This document shows positions 1 to 11,140 of a stretch of 64,000 bases of DNA, piece after piece. The position numbers and the translations under genes are program-made. Origin of the DNA: Nematostella vectensis (Eukaryota; Cnidaria; Anthozoa; Actiniaria; Edwardsiidae); NCBI RefSeq assembly GCF_932526225.1, contig NC_064047.1, positions 7,749,501 to 7,813,500 of the forward strand, read 5' to 3'. The notes beneath the pieces are model-generated. The model was not told the DNA's origin. It ran no database searches and was given only the letters and a program-made list of their open reading frames with translations. Within the stretch, counting starts at the first letter, position 1; every line of letters begins with the position of its first letter.

Positions 1-1494
1 AGCGAATCGGGAGTTATGAAATTTCCTTTCCTTTATTGAGAAATGATAAGCAAACACTGACAATCCTCTTCATAGTCTATTCCTTATTCGGATAAAGTGG
101 TAAAACGAAATCGGACGTTGGGAGATTCCATTTCCTTATCCGCGAAAACTAACTTGAATAAGGAGCAGTCCCCTATTCGTGTCACTGCACTAATCTATTT
201 GTTTTGTCAGAGCCTTATGTAGTAGCCAAGGTGTTAATTGACAACAAGCGCTATCTGTCAAATTGTGGTTTTGTTAGCAAGGTCAAATTCACACGACATA
301 CGTACGTAGTCAAGTAAAGCGTGAATATTTCCCCTCTAAATATATTAATGCGTTTGGAAATAAAGCCCAAGATACAATTACATTTATTAGATGAGAGGTA
401 GATTTCCTCTCTTTTGCTAGATTCATTTGTGAAAGCGATTGCACGCATTTCGTAATTTGACCTTTTGTAGCAGATAGAGTCTCATGTTCACAGCTCCTCT
501 TAGCAGCGAGCACGTTAAAGCATCGAAATTTACCCGACGAAAATGCTGTTGGACTTGTTCTGAATAAACTGTTATGCCTAAATACTGTTTCAACTCGAAT
601 TAAAAGGTATCATTTAAGTACCCCCCCGGATTTGAAAAGGGAACTGAGCGAATAAGGAAACAGACGAAAAAGGAACTGCGAATAAGGAACTAACTTCACT
701 CTGGTTGTAAATTCCCTTTTGATAACACAAATAAAGCTAAATGTTTCATATGTTTTTAAGACATTCCTTTTGTTGTCCATTACTGCAATTCCTTGGGGTT
801 CATTTCGGGGACTCTTGGGGATCGTTTCGGGTCCCGGGATGAGTTGGGGAACTTTTGGGGATCGTTTCGGGTCCTGGGATCGTTTCGGGTCCTGGGATCA
901 TTTCGGGTCCTGTACACATCCGCCATTCAACATTTGCAATGACGACCTTTGTTTTATATAGAAGTATACAAAGTTACATCAAGTGGTCTACTTTACCTTT
1001 TTTGAGAGACATCTGCCAATCATCCTATCCACTGCAGCTTTGTGAGAGTTTGGTACCTCATCAGTGTTCGTCTCACAAACGGAAAGACAAGCGAGGGCCT
1101 CGCCAAACGATTCCTTCTCGAAATGGATGAGACCTGGTTAGATGGTGAAAAAGCATGATGTTAGAGACAGACGGACGGAGATAGACGGACAGACGGACAG
1201 ACGAGCAGACAGACAGACCTTTCAGATACATCCAGTAAAATACGATTGCGCTCTCTTCACTTGTCTGGGGCATGTTACGGAGGAGATTGAAGGCCTTATC
1301 TTGCTCCTTTTGGTAGAAATGACAAATAGCTAGAAGGAGTGACACCTGCCACTCAATAACATGGCAACCTGTAGCGAGGAAGTCAAAGTCATTCGTTAAT
1401 ATCGTATTTTTTTGTAAAAAAATTTATTCCCCTACAATTGTGCGAAGGCCATGTAGGTGTGTGTGCAACCCAGCATCATCACTGCCCAATATCT
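1..1494. other. Intergenic, no gene seen
   Basis: I see no convincing coding exon here. The stretch holds short low-complexity patches: an imperfect tandem of a G-rich 'GGGGATCGTTTCGGGTCC'-like unit around 795-912, and a degenerate GACGGACA/GACAGACA run around 1165-1220. All open frames are short and carry no recognisable domain. Confidence 0.6.
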
Positions 1495-2060
1495 TCCAAC
1501 TACACGCAACATTGTAGATAAACAGCACATCTTCCAACAACACGCAACACGGCGTGCAAACAGAACATCTTTCAGCAACATCGGGTAAGATGGTGTAGAA
1601 ACAGCACAATTTCTTCCAACAACACGCATCACGGCGTGCAAACAGAACATCTTCCAGCAACATGGTAGATGAACAGCACATCTTCGAACAATACGCAACA
1701 CGGCTTGCAAACAGAACATCTTCCAGCAACATCGGGTAAGATGGTGTAGAAACAGCACAACTTCTTCCAACAACACGCATCACGGCATGCAAACAGAACA
1801 TCTTCCAGCAACATGGTAGATAAACAGCACATCTTCGAACAATACGCAACACAGCTTTAAACAGAACATCTTCCAGCAACATCGGGTAACATGGTGTAGA
1901 AACAGCACAACTTCTTCCAAAAACACGCAACATGTTGCACAAACAGAACATCTTCCAGCAACACAGGACAACATCTTCCAACCGCACACATTATATGCAA
2001 TATGGTGTACAAACAGGACAACATCTCCCAACACCACGCAACATCATGTAACATGGTAGA
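1495..2060. repeat. Degenerate compound minisatellite
   Basis: Roughly 40-bp subunits built on AACATCTTCCAGCAACAT and AACAGCACA motifs are arranged in a higher-order unit of about 155 bp: 'ACAGCACATCTTCGAACAAT' recurs at about 1674 and 1833, and 'GTAAGATGGTGTAGAAACAG' at about 1583 and 1737. The long minus-strand open frames here (Cys/Trp/Leu-rich, repetitive) are products of the repeat, not a gene. Confidence 0.85.
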
Positions 2061-3461
2061 CAAACAGCACAACATTGTTTTATCAAACAGCGCTGTACCT
2101 TTTCCCGAAGAAGTGAGCTGTTTGTACGGCGGCCTACCGTGGGCAAGCGCTACCATGAAAAATCTCAAAATAGAATGCAACAATCCCAGTTTTGAATTTT
2201 TGTGTGCACCGATGTCTCTGGAGTTTTATTTGAGATTCTTGTGGCTAACCGCAATGCAAGAGGAATTTTAGTTGAGATCCCACTATCAACCCCAGGAAAT
2301 TTGCAACGCCACAGGGAACCCGTAACAACACAGGAGCTCGTAAAACCACAGGAAACCCTTTGGCTGCCAAAGCTACTCAATAAGTGCAGGTTGTTAATAA
2401 AATACGTTCTTAGTGTCCTTTCAGTCCAACTTTCAAAAAAGAAACTTTTAAGATGACCATGGTACCTGAACTATCGACGGGTCCAAGAAGAGACAGGGGA
2501 AAAACATCTTTCCCAAGCGCCGGGTCTACCCTTAGCACTACGCTGTCGAAGGTTTCCTGCAAAGCAAAATATCAACAGCTGTCTGTTCACGCATACCACT
2601 TGTTTGGACTCCCTGTGCTACGCATGCGTGTTACGGTAGGTGTCAAGAAGTGCCAATCTGATGTCAGGACTTCACTGACGCATTTGCTATCTTTACCTTA
2701 TTAGGCAACCAAGCAGGCACGTGACTAGAAGTAGACGTATGCGGCGCGAGTACCCTCCCCTTACAAAGTCTCGAAACCTGTCATTTTCCATCTGTCCCTC
2801 CCCTTCCGCGTGATCGTAAAGGTCAACTCCTTATCAATTCACACAAGCGTCAACTCCTAATCAAATCACACAAAAGTCAAACCCTTATCAAATCACACAC
2901 CAGAGAGGAGAAGAGCTGAGTGATGGGGAATGACTTGGAAAAGAGGCGATTCGTAGAAAATTTCAAGGGTGATGTTGGGCATTTCTTCATAAACGACATT
3001 TTTTTTTTTTTTTTGCTAAAATCCATGCCCATTTTTTTCTCCTCCTTGCAGAATGGAGGGTGGTGAGGAGAACTTCACCAAAAATGCTTCTACGCATAGT
3101 GCTAAATTCTATTGGAGGCCTTACGTAAATGTTAAGTCAAGTTCCCCTTGCCGTCGCCGTTGTATTGGGTAATTTTTCTTTTAGGTCCCTAATGTCGATT
3201 AAATGGCGTGACCAGAAAAATCACATCAGTATCTAGCCTGAGTATCAGATCTTATATTTCTGAAATTAGAGAGGATAAAATAAAACTACTCTTCTTCCCA
3301 GTATATACTTCATAAGGAAGAAAAAGGATAATCAATATTACAACAGGAGAAAAGAGTTACGCTACGAGGCAATAGCTTGCCAAACTATGTTTCTACCTAA
3401 TTGCGTGAGTTATACTGACATAATGTCTTCCGGATGACGGCATGACCTTAAAGAGTGTGAA
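2061..3461. other. Intergenic, no gene seen
   Basis: Unique-looking sequence without a recognisable exon. It contains a poly-T run at about 2999-3014 and an imperfect tandem of 'GTCAACTCCTTATCAA'-like units at about 2822-2895. The end of this stretch is the presumed 5' flank of the first Ly6-like gene. Confidence 0.5.
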
Positions 3462-3540
3462 ATGTATTCATCGCTAAATCACATCAAGCTACATCAGCAC
3501 TGGCACTTCAAACATTCACGTCGGCTAGCAGCAAAAAAAC

Positions 3541-3927
3541 ATGAAGATATTCATTCTTCTATGCCTTGCTGTGGCCGACTTTGCGGGCAGTTCCGAAAAC
3601 CCAAACGACTGCTTTGTCTGCTCGGGAGATGGCTGCCAAAACAGCCCCAAAACAAAGTCCTGTTCAGCAAGCAGAAAGTGTTTTAAAATGGAAGTCCGAG
3701 ATTACGACTCGTTGGACAAGCCTTTCATAATTAAAGGCTGTACAAGCGATACAATCTTCTGGAGGCGTTCGTGTTACAATGGATGCAGGGAGAAGCAAGA
3801 ATTCGGGTCCGAGAAGTCGCGGGTTTGCGTGTACTGTTGTGATTCTTCTAAATGTAACTCGGCGGTCAGACTTTGTGGAAGTGCGCTGGGCGGATTACTG
3901 GTTGTGTTGGCGATGTTTTTGATATGA
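3541..3927 (+). CDS. Ly6/uPAR-like GPI-anchored three-finger protein (copy 1)
   Basis: Encodes 128 aa. Residues 1-16 form a hydrophobic signal peptide. The mature part begins near 'SSENPNDCFVC' and has twelve cysteines in Ly6/uPAR spacing, ending in CCDSSKCN, which fits the CCxxxxCN signature closing the three-finger fold. The C-terminal ~20 residues are hydrophobic (GSALGGLLVVLAMFLI), as expected for replacement by a GPI anchor at the outer plasma membrane. The coding region is uninterrupted, unusual for Ly6 genes, which normally have introns. A paralogue lies 3 kb downstream in the same orientation; the core from KCF.ME.RDY to CCDS..CN is strongly conserved between them. The ligand or function cannot be told. 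The hydrophobic tail argues for a membrane-bound Ly6 protein and not a secreted one. Confidence 0.85.
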   Translation: MKIFILLCLAVADFAGSSENPNDCFVCSGDGCQNSPKTKSCSASRKCFKMEVRDYDSLDKPFIIKGCTSDTIFWRRSCYNGCREKQEFGSEKSRVCVYCCDSSKCNSAVRLCGSALGGLLVVLAMFLI

Positions 3928-4266
3928 AGGGACAACTAAAACGATTTTCCTGTCATCAAATATTCAAATTATATCATTAGGACTATTAACAATACTATTC
4001 TCAGCGTAAGAGTACTTCTGGATGTCGTGAGATTAAAAAAAACCCGGACTTTTATTATTTCCAAAAAAATATAATTTAATTATTATACTACAAAAGAAAA
4101 AAAATTAATAATGCAAATAAAAAAAGCTGAAATTTGCATCCTAATTTAGACGAGATTTTTCCTAGAACTGGACTAATACAGTGCCGTTGCAGGCCTCGAA
4201 ATTTGGGGACGAAATTACAAGAGAAATTTAAAAAACTGGGGAGTCGGGATTGCGGACAGATATATG
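3928..4266. other. 3' flank of the Ly6-like gene, AT-rich
   Basis: AT-rich non-coding sequence that probably holds the 3' UTR of the upstream gene. Short A-rich runs occur around 4033-4120. No further gene is visible. Confidence 0.4.
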
Positions 4267-5019
4267 TACAATGGAACCCCGCTCTACGGACACTCGCTAC
4301 GTACACCCCGTTTTTCTGTACTGTAGTATTCAAAGTCCCGACAAAAGTCTCATATATTCTCTTATAATTTAACCCGCTTTATACGGACACCCGTTAATAC
4401 GGACAACGGACACTTTTATGTAGCCCGAAAGAAATTTTTCATACAAAATTAACCCCGGTTTACGGACAGAAAAAAATTCGAGCCTCGCACTTTCAGTTTC
4501 AGGAGATTGATGCAATTTTAATAAGGCATTTATCGAGTTCTAATCGGATACTGTGTAGAACAGTCAAAAGCTAAGTTAGCGTACCAGACTATAGACTATG
4601 CAAATTCAGAGTGTACAAAATGACTTTTCACAACCTTGGTTGAATTACGGTATAACGGATTCAGTTAGAATAATTGAGTTGAAATTGGCAATCGCAAGGA
4701 CGATTGAGGAAAGGAGTAGTTATCCTGTTTTGTTGTTGTTGTTTATAAAAAATATTGCTACGAATTTGAGTAATAAAGAAATATCCGGAACATGTCACTA
4801 GTTCGCAGAAGTACTTTATCCAAATGTTACTTGATACAAAAGTTTTAAAGATTTCAAAAATTTCAATATGAAGCATGCTGTGTTGCTGCAGCATGAGTTC
4901 TGAGTGTTTAAAATGCATTTTTTCGTCTTTTAGAGCAGCCCGCTTAATACGGACACCCCCGATAATACGGACACTTATGAAAATCCCGAGGGTGTCCGTA
5001 TTAACGGGGTTCCACTGTA
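4267..5019. mobile_element. Non-autonomous Tigger/pogo-like DNA element
   Basis: The left end reads TACAATGGAACCCCG and the right end CGGGGTTCCACTGTA, so the termini are inverted repeats inside a TA dinucleotide, the target preference of the Tc1/mariner/pogo (Tigger) group. 'ATACGGACAC' motifs are iterated near both ends. At about 753 bp with only short open frames, it has no intact transposase and looks like a MITE-type derivative. Confidence 0.8.
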
Positions 5020-5990
5020 TCACCTATTGGTCATTTCCTTATAATTGTATAATTATTTTTATAATATTAGGGGGTATGATTCCTCCCTCCATGCAACGGG
5101 CGACTGCAACGGGCGAACTGGAAATAAGGAGAATAGAGAAATAAGGGAGAATTTCTGACAATGGTTATCGGTTCCTTGTATTCCGGAATGTTTTTCAAAA
5201 CACAAATAACGTAAGGCCAAAATGCACATACCCAGATTTTGGTTTTAAAAGATATATTTTTCTTGGTCATTCTTGCGCTATGTATGAGCTCAGGGACGAA
5301 AAGCTCAAATTTCAATGGCACTTTACGAAAAGTCGCATCAATTTAAAAAAAGTCGCATTTGATATTTTGTTTGCTATTACTCACTAAGTACTTAGAGAAA
5401 TTTTCCGCCTTATTGGATGCGAAGTGAGCTTATTTGAGGCGTCATGTCATGTTTTTGCGTCATGTCGCAACGGGCTTGTAATAAGTGCATGGTTTATCAT
5501 AAGGTGGTGGTTGTGAAGAGACACGTTGGGGCAATGTTATCTGGTTATTGATGGTCAGTGTCTGTCAGACTTCATCATATCATCTTACCCTAACCAAAAG
5601 AAAGAAAGCATTTTTTTTTTTCAATTTGCTGATTGGGTAAAAAGCTATCGCGATATCTAAAATCAAAATTGGTAAATTAAAAAACCTCCTTTTCAGATGG
5701 TTATTTTGAGATTCCTTTATATTATTCGTCTTGGTGAAAACAATAACAAACGTGTGGCTTACAATGGCTCTTTAAAGCGTGTTGGATTCAACTTGTTTGA
5801 CGATAATCTTTGGGTTTGATCTTAAAGCTGAAATATTCAATTATTTGGAAAAATATTGTTATCAATTGACTATTCTATCCAATGACTATCTTATTCATTG
5901 ACAATTTTATCCATTGTCTTTTTTTGTATTTGCAATAAAATGAAGCCGATTGTTTTACAGTGATTCGAAGCTCGCGTGCTTTAAGATAGA
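5020..5990. other. Intergenic, no gene seen
   Basis: AT-rich sequence without recognisable coding signal. A short direct repeat of 'TGCAACGGGCGA' occurs at about 5091-5117. Confidence 0.45.
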
Positions 5991-5992
5991 GC

Positions 5993-6145
5993 ATAGGGAC
6001 GGACCATTAGACGAGTGAAGGGGGTGGGTGGGTAAGAAAAAAAAATCATACACGATAAAAAGACTGGGAATACATGAATGCAGCCCAAACCAGACAGAAA
6101 AACAATGCATACGACGATTGAAAAAAATTATGCACATCTTAACGC
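5993..6145. mobile_element. Truncated copy of the GGGGCGGACC MITE family
   Basis: Starts with GGGACGGACCATTAGAC and a G-rich tract, closely resembling the left end of the complete element at 37456-38267, and contains an A-rich stretch followed by TGCACATC as that element does near its right end. The opposite inverted repeat is missing, so this is a partial, diverged copy. Confidence 0.5.
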
Positions 6146-6361
6146 CTTAACTGCTGAATGGCCTTTATGACTCCGTGGCATATTAATGACTGCGTCACTT
6201 TACAACCGTGACAGCTTTATCGTACAATTCTCAGAAACAACTTCAAACTGTGTTTAAACAATAGAATAGGCATTATTGATCAGGTGTGACTTTGTGAATA
6301 AATGGAGCCGCGAGCAATTGAGATTGAGGCCAACCATGGAGCGGTGCGGACAACTTAGTTA

Positions 6362-6623
6362 GGGAGTGTTCATTAATTACGCCGAGGGGAGAAGGAAAGA
6401 TTTTTACTCAAGACACCTTAAAATTTCACAGCCCCCCTTTCATCGTAAACATTTTTTTCGGTGCCCCCCCCCCCCCCTTATAGAACCCCAAAATTTTCCT
6501 TCTCTTTCCCTTAGGAGACTTTTTTTTTCGGAGCCCTGCCTTTTAGTGGTTAAAAATGTTCGGATCCCCCCCCCCCCCCCCCCCACAATATCCCTCCCCC
6601 CGGTGTATTTAATGAACACTCCC
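6362..6623. mobile_element. 262-bp MITE with TTA target duplication
   Basis: The termini GGGAGTGTTCATTAA and TTAATGAACACTCCC are perfect inverted repeats. TTA flanks both sides (6359-6361 and 6624-6626). A 3-bp TTA duplication with G-rich ends is typical of PIF/Harbinger elements. The interior has long poly-C tracts and no coding capacity. Confidence 0.8.
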
Positions 6624-6778
6624 TTAGGACAAAAATGTTAGAAGTTCACATTTGAGGGTCAAATACCATCAGAGATAACTCAGTCTAAATAAGAATTCTT
6701 TTAACATCAGGAAACAAATCACAGAAAACAGCAAAAGACTTAATATTACGATTCCAAAGGACGGACGTGCTCCTAATC

Positions 6779-7177
6779 ATGAAAATCTTGGCTGCTTTCT
6801 TCTTACTCGGTGCCAATGTCTCGTTGGTTCTTTCCCAGAACCGAACAAGCTGTTTCACCTGTACAGGCTGCAAAGGCGAATACGGAACCGAAACCTGTCT
6901 CAAAAGCGATGAGAAGTGTTTTATAATGGAGCTCCGAGATTACAAGTCCCTAGACAAGCCGTACGTAATCAAAGGATGCACTGGCGACAGCCTCTTCTGG
7001 AGACGTTCGTGCTACGAAGGATGTAAAGAAAACAAAGAGTTCGGCTCGGGAACATATCGCATTTGTATATATTGTTGTGACTCGGACAGGTGTAATGCCG
7101 ATCCCAATTCTGGGTTAAAAAAGTCTGGGAGTGTTCTTGGTGGATTTATGGCTCTAATGGCGGTGCTTTTGATGTGA
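6779..7177 (+). CDS. Ly6/uPAR-like GPI-anchored three-finger protein (copy 2)
   Basis: About 132 aa from the ATG at 6779; an in-frame ATG at 6767 would add four residues (MLLI), and I prefer 6779 because it gives a standard signal peptide (MKILAAFFLLGANVSLVLS). The mature region has twelve cysteines, closes with CCDSDRCN, and ends in a hydrophobic GPI-type tail (GSVLGGFMALMAVLLM). It shares the central blocks RDY.SLDKP..IKGC and FWRRSCY.GC with the gene at 3541-3927, so the two arose by duplication. It too has no intron in its coding region. Function is unknown beyond the Ly6/uPAR fold. Confidence 0.85.
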   Translation: MKILAAFFLLGANVSLVLSQNRTSCFTCTGCKGEYGTETCLKSDEKCFIMELRDYKSLDKPYVIKGCTGDSLFWRRSCYEGCKENKEFGSGTYRICIYCCDSDRCNADPNSGLKKSGSVLGGFMALMAVLLM

Positions 7178-7478
7178 AAATTATGGGTGAACAGCCAGCG
7201 GGCAAATAAAAAAACTTGACATAACTAGGAAAGTTTAAGCACAGCTAAATCGAGTAATTTATGTAGCATTTATAAGATAGTGCACTCAGTGTTGGGAAAT
7301 ACTTCATAACTATTTACCTAGACTTGTGTAAACTAATGATTTTCGCCATGAATTTTCAGCGACGAGTGACTCTAAGAAGAGACTAATAACTTCATTTAAT
7401 CTACTATAGAAATCACAATGCTAAAAAATGTATAAATATAATTAATAAAAACACTTCTATTGCAACCAAGCGAATTTA

Positions 7479-7726
7479 AAGCCGCATTGTCACCAGTTTG
7501 CTTGCGGAGGTCCGACGGAAACCCCAACCGTTGAAAGACAAAAGAACCTATTATAATCCGAGATACATAACAGGCCATCCGTTCTAAATTATCAATCACA
7601 ACCTCAAAGAAACTTCCAATAGACACACTGCTTTCAATATTTTGAAATATTTTTCGCGTTTTCCGTTAAAAATCATCGGAGATTGTTACTTAATCGACCG
7701 GAAGTAAACTGGTGGCAATGCGGCTT
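7479..7726. mobile_element. 248-bp palindromic-ended MITE, copy 1
   Basis: Inverted ends AAGCCGCATTGTCACCAG and its near reverse complement at the right (CTGGTGGCAATGCGGCTT). The same 248-bp element occurs at 46118-46365, with a diverged copy at 15041-15249. The interior is alignable by eye between copies 1 and 2. No coding capacity. Confidence 0.85.
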
Positions 7727-7979
7727 CAATACACGCTTTTGCTATTGCTATTGTCAGGTCTCAGTTTGTTTCTAGTGTTGCTTGGTGTCATATCAAAGAA
7801 AAGTCTAAAACACTGAACGCACGGATTCATCAGGAGTCACCCATGTGGAAAAAAATGTTAACGCGTTGCTGAAACACTCTCTTGCTGATCAGTCGCATGT
7901 AACTTCTTGTTTCCAATGAATTCTATTCAGTCATTATTACTCTAATAGCTCTCTCAATGAAACTTTACAAACACAAAGC

Positions 7980-8135
7980 ATAACCAACATACGGTAAGCT
8001 CATGCTTATGCAAAACAGCAACAACCAAAAAACAACAACAAAAATTACAACCATAGCAACAACAACAAAAAGCAACAACGACAACAAGAACAGAACCAGC
8101 GACAACAAAAGCAACAGTATAAACAGTAACTACAG
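7980..8135. repeat. CAA-rich low-complexity tract
   Basis: Interrupted (CAA)n/(ACAACA)n sequence immediately upstream of the large C-rich minisatellite. The minus-strand frame across it (Val/Cys-rich) is a compositional artefact. Confidence 0.7.
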
Positions 8136-8162
8136 CAACCTTCAAGTCGTTTTAACGACTTG

Positions 8163-11078
8163 AACCCACTCTATACCCTTCCCCCACTTCTACCATCTCC
8201 CCTTATCACCCACTCCATATCCTTCCCCCGCTTCTACCATCTCCCCTTATCACCCACTATATACCCTTCCCCCACTTTTAACATCTCCCCCTTCAACCCA
8301 CTCTATACCCTTCCCCCACTTCTACTATCTCCCCCTTCAACCCACTCTATACCCTTCCCCCACTTCTACCATCTACCCTATCACCCACTCTATACCCTTC
8401 CCCCACTTCTACCATCTACCCTATCACCCACTCTATACCCTTCCCCCACTTCTACCATCTCCCCTTATCACCCACTCCATATCCTTCCCCCGCTTCTACC
8501 ATCTCCCCTTATCACCCACTATATACCCTTCCCCCACTACTACCATCTCCCCCTTCAACCCACTCTATACCCCTCCCCCACTTCTACTATCTCCCCCTTC
8601 AACCCACTCTATACCCTTCCCCCACTTCTACCATCTACCCTATCACCCACTCTATACCCTTCCCCCACTTCTACCATCTACCCCCTTCAACCCACTCTAT
8701 ACCCTTCCCCCACTTCTAACATCTCCCCCTTCAACCCACTCTATACCCTTCCCCCACTTCTACCATCTCCCCCTTCAACCCACTCTATACCCTTTCCCCA
8801 CTTCTACCATCTCCCCTATCACCCACTCTATACCCTTTCCACACTTCTACCATCTCCCCCTTCAACCCACTCTATACCCTTCCCCCAATTCTACCATCTC
8901 CCCCTTCAACCCACTCTATACCCTTCCCCACTTCTACCATCTCCCCCTTCAACCACTCTATACCCTTCCCCCACTTCTACCATCTCCCCCTATCACCCAC
9001 TCTATATCCTTCCCCCACTTCTACCATCTTCCCCCTCAACCCACTCTATACCCTTCCCCCACTTCTACCATCTCCCCCTTCAACCCACTCTATACCCTTC
9101 CCCACTTCTACCATCTCCCCCTTCAACCCACTCTATACCCTTCCCCCACTTCTACCATCTCCCCCTTCAACCCACTCTATACCCTTCCCCCACTTCTACC
9201 ATCTCCCCCTTCAACCCACTCTATACCCTTCCCCCACTTCTACCATCTCCCCCTTCAACCCACTCTATACCCTTTCCCCACTTCTACCATCTCCCCCTAT
9301 CACCCACTCTATACCCTTCCCCCACTTCTACCATCTCCCCTATCACCCAATCTATACCCTTCCCCCATTTCTACCATCTCCCCATTCAACCCACTCTATA
9401 CCCTTCCCCCACTTCTACCATCTCCCCTTATCACCCACCCTATACCCTTCCCCCACTTCTACCATCTCCCCTTTCAACCCACTCTATACCCTTCCCCCAC
9501 TTCTACCATCTCCCCTTTCAACCCACTCTATACCCTTCCCCCACTTCTACCATCTCCCCTTTCAACCCACTCTATACCCTTCCCCCACTTCTACCATCTC
9601 CCCTCATCACCCACTCTATACCCTTTCCCCGCTTCTACCATCTCCCCTATCACCCACTCTATACCCTTCCCCCACTTCTACCATCTCCCCTTTCAACCCA
9701 CTCTATACCCTTCCCCCACTTCTACCATCTCCCCTTTCAACCCACTCTATACCCTTCCCCCACTTCTACCATCTCCCCTTATCACCCACCCTATACCCTT
9801 CCCCCACTTCTACCATCTCCCCTTTCAACCCACTCTATACCCTTTCCCCACTTCTACCATCTCCCCCTATCACCCACTCTATACCCTTCCCCCACTTCTA
9901 CCATCTCCCCTATCACCCAATTTATACCCTTCCCCCATTTCTACCATCTCCCCATTCAACCCACTCTATACCCTTCCCCCACTTCTACCATCTCCCCTAT
10001 AACCCACTCTATACCCTTTCCACACTTCTACCATCTCCCCCTTCAACCCACTCTATACCCTTCACCCACTTCTACCATCTCCCCTATCACCCACTCTATA
10101 CCCTTCCCCCACTTCTACCATCTCCCCCTTCAACCCACTCTATACCCTTCCCGCACTTCTACCATCTCCCCCTTCAACCCACTCTATACCCTTCCCGCAC
10201 TTCTACCATCTCCCCCTTCAACCCACTCTATACCCTTCCCCCACTTCTACCATCTCCCCCTTCAACCCACTCTATACCCTTCCCCCACTTCTACCATCTC
10301 CCCCCTTCAACCCACTCTATACCCTTCCCCCACTTCTAACATCTCCCCCTTCAACCCACTCTATACCCTTCCCCCACTTCTACCATCTCCCCTATCACCC
10401 ACTCTATACCCTTTCCCCACTTCTACCATCTCCCCCTTCAACCCACTCTATACCCTTCCCACACTTCTACTATCTCCCGCTTCAACCCACTCTATACCCT
10501 TTCCCCACTTCTACCATCTCCCCCTTCAACCCACTCTATACCCTTTCCCCACTTCTACCATCTCCCCCTTCAACCCACTCTATACCCTTCCCACTCTCCT
10601 ACCATCTCCCCCTTCAACCCACTCTATACCCTTCCCCCACTTCTACCATCTCCCCTATCACCCACTCTATACCCTTTCCCCACTTCTACCATCTCCCCCT
10701 TCAACCCACTCTATACCCTTCCCCCACTTCTACCATCTCCCTCTTCAACCCACTCTATACCCTTCCCCCACTTCTACCATCTCCCCTATCACCCACTCTA
10801 TACCCTTCCCACACTTCTACCATCTCCCCCTTCAACCCACTCTATACCCTTCCCACTCTCCTACCATCTCCCCCTTCAACCGACTCTATACCCTTCCCCC
10901 ACTTCTACCATCTCTCCCTTCAACCCACTCTATACCCTTCCCCCACTTCTAACATCTCCCCCTTCAACCCACTCTATACCCTTCCCACACTCCTACCATC
11001 TCCCCCTTTAACCCACTCTAAACCCTTCCCCCACTTCTACCATCTCCCCCTTCAACCCACTCTATACCCTTCCCCAAT
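8163..11078. repeat. 44-bp pyrimidine-rich minisatellite, about 66 copies
   Basis: The consensus unit contains CCCACTCTATACCCTTCC followed by CCCACTTCTACCATCTCC and a variable CCTTCAA or TTATCAC joint (43-45 bp). The plus strand is almost free of G for 2.9 kb; the minus strand carries repeated GGGG and GGGGG runs. None of the three plus frames of the unit has a stop, so a 930-aa open frame (8160-10952) runs through the array; it is repetitive and has no credible start context, so I do not call it a gene. The array begins only about 60 bp past the proposed stop codon of the minus-strand gene at 11141. Confidence 0.95.
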
Positions 11079-11140
11079 CCTACCTCCAATGTCAGTCCAA
11101 CTACTTGCAATTCATCACCACCAGCTTGTCCCAGGCATTC

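Noticed and set aside
1424-2183. Several overlapping minus-strand frames rich in Cys, Trp and Leu
   Set aside because: All follow the compound minisatellite at 1495-2060; repetitive and without domain pattern.
4661-5023. 120-aa minus-strand frame
   Set aside because: Lies within the Tigger-like element and runs into its inverted end; no transposase motif.
8160-10952. 930-aa plus-strand open frame
   Set aside because: It is the translation of a 44-bp minisatellite; the frame is open because the unit has no stop in any plus frame.
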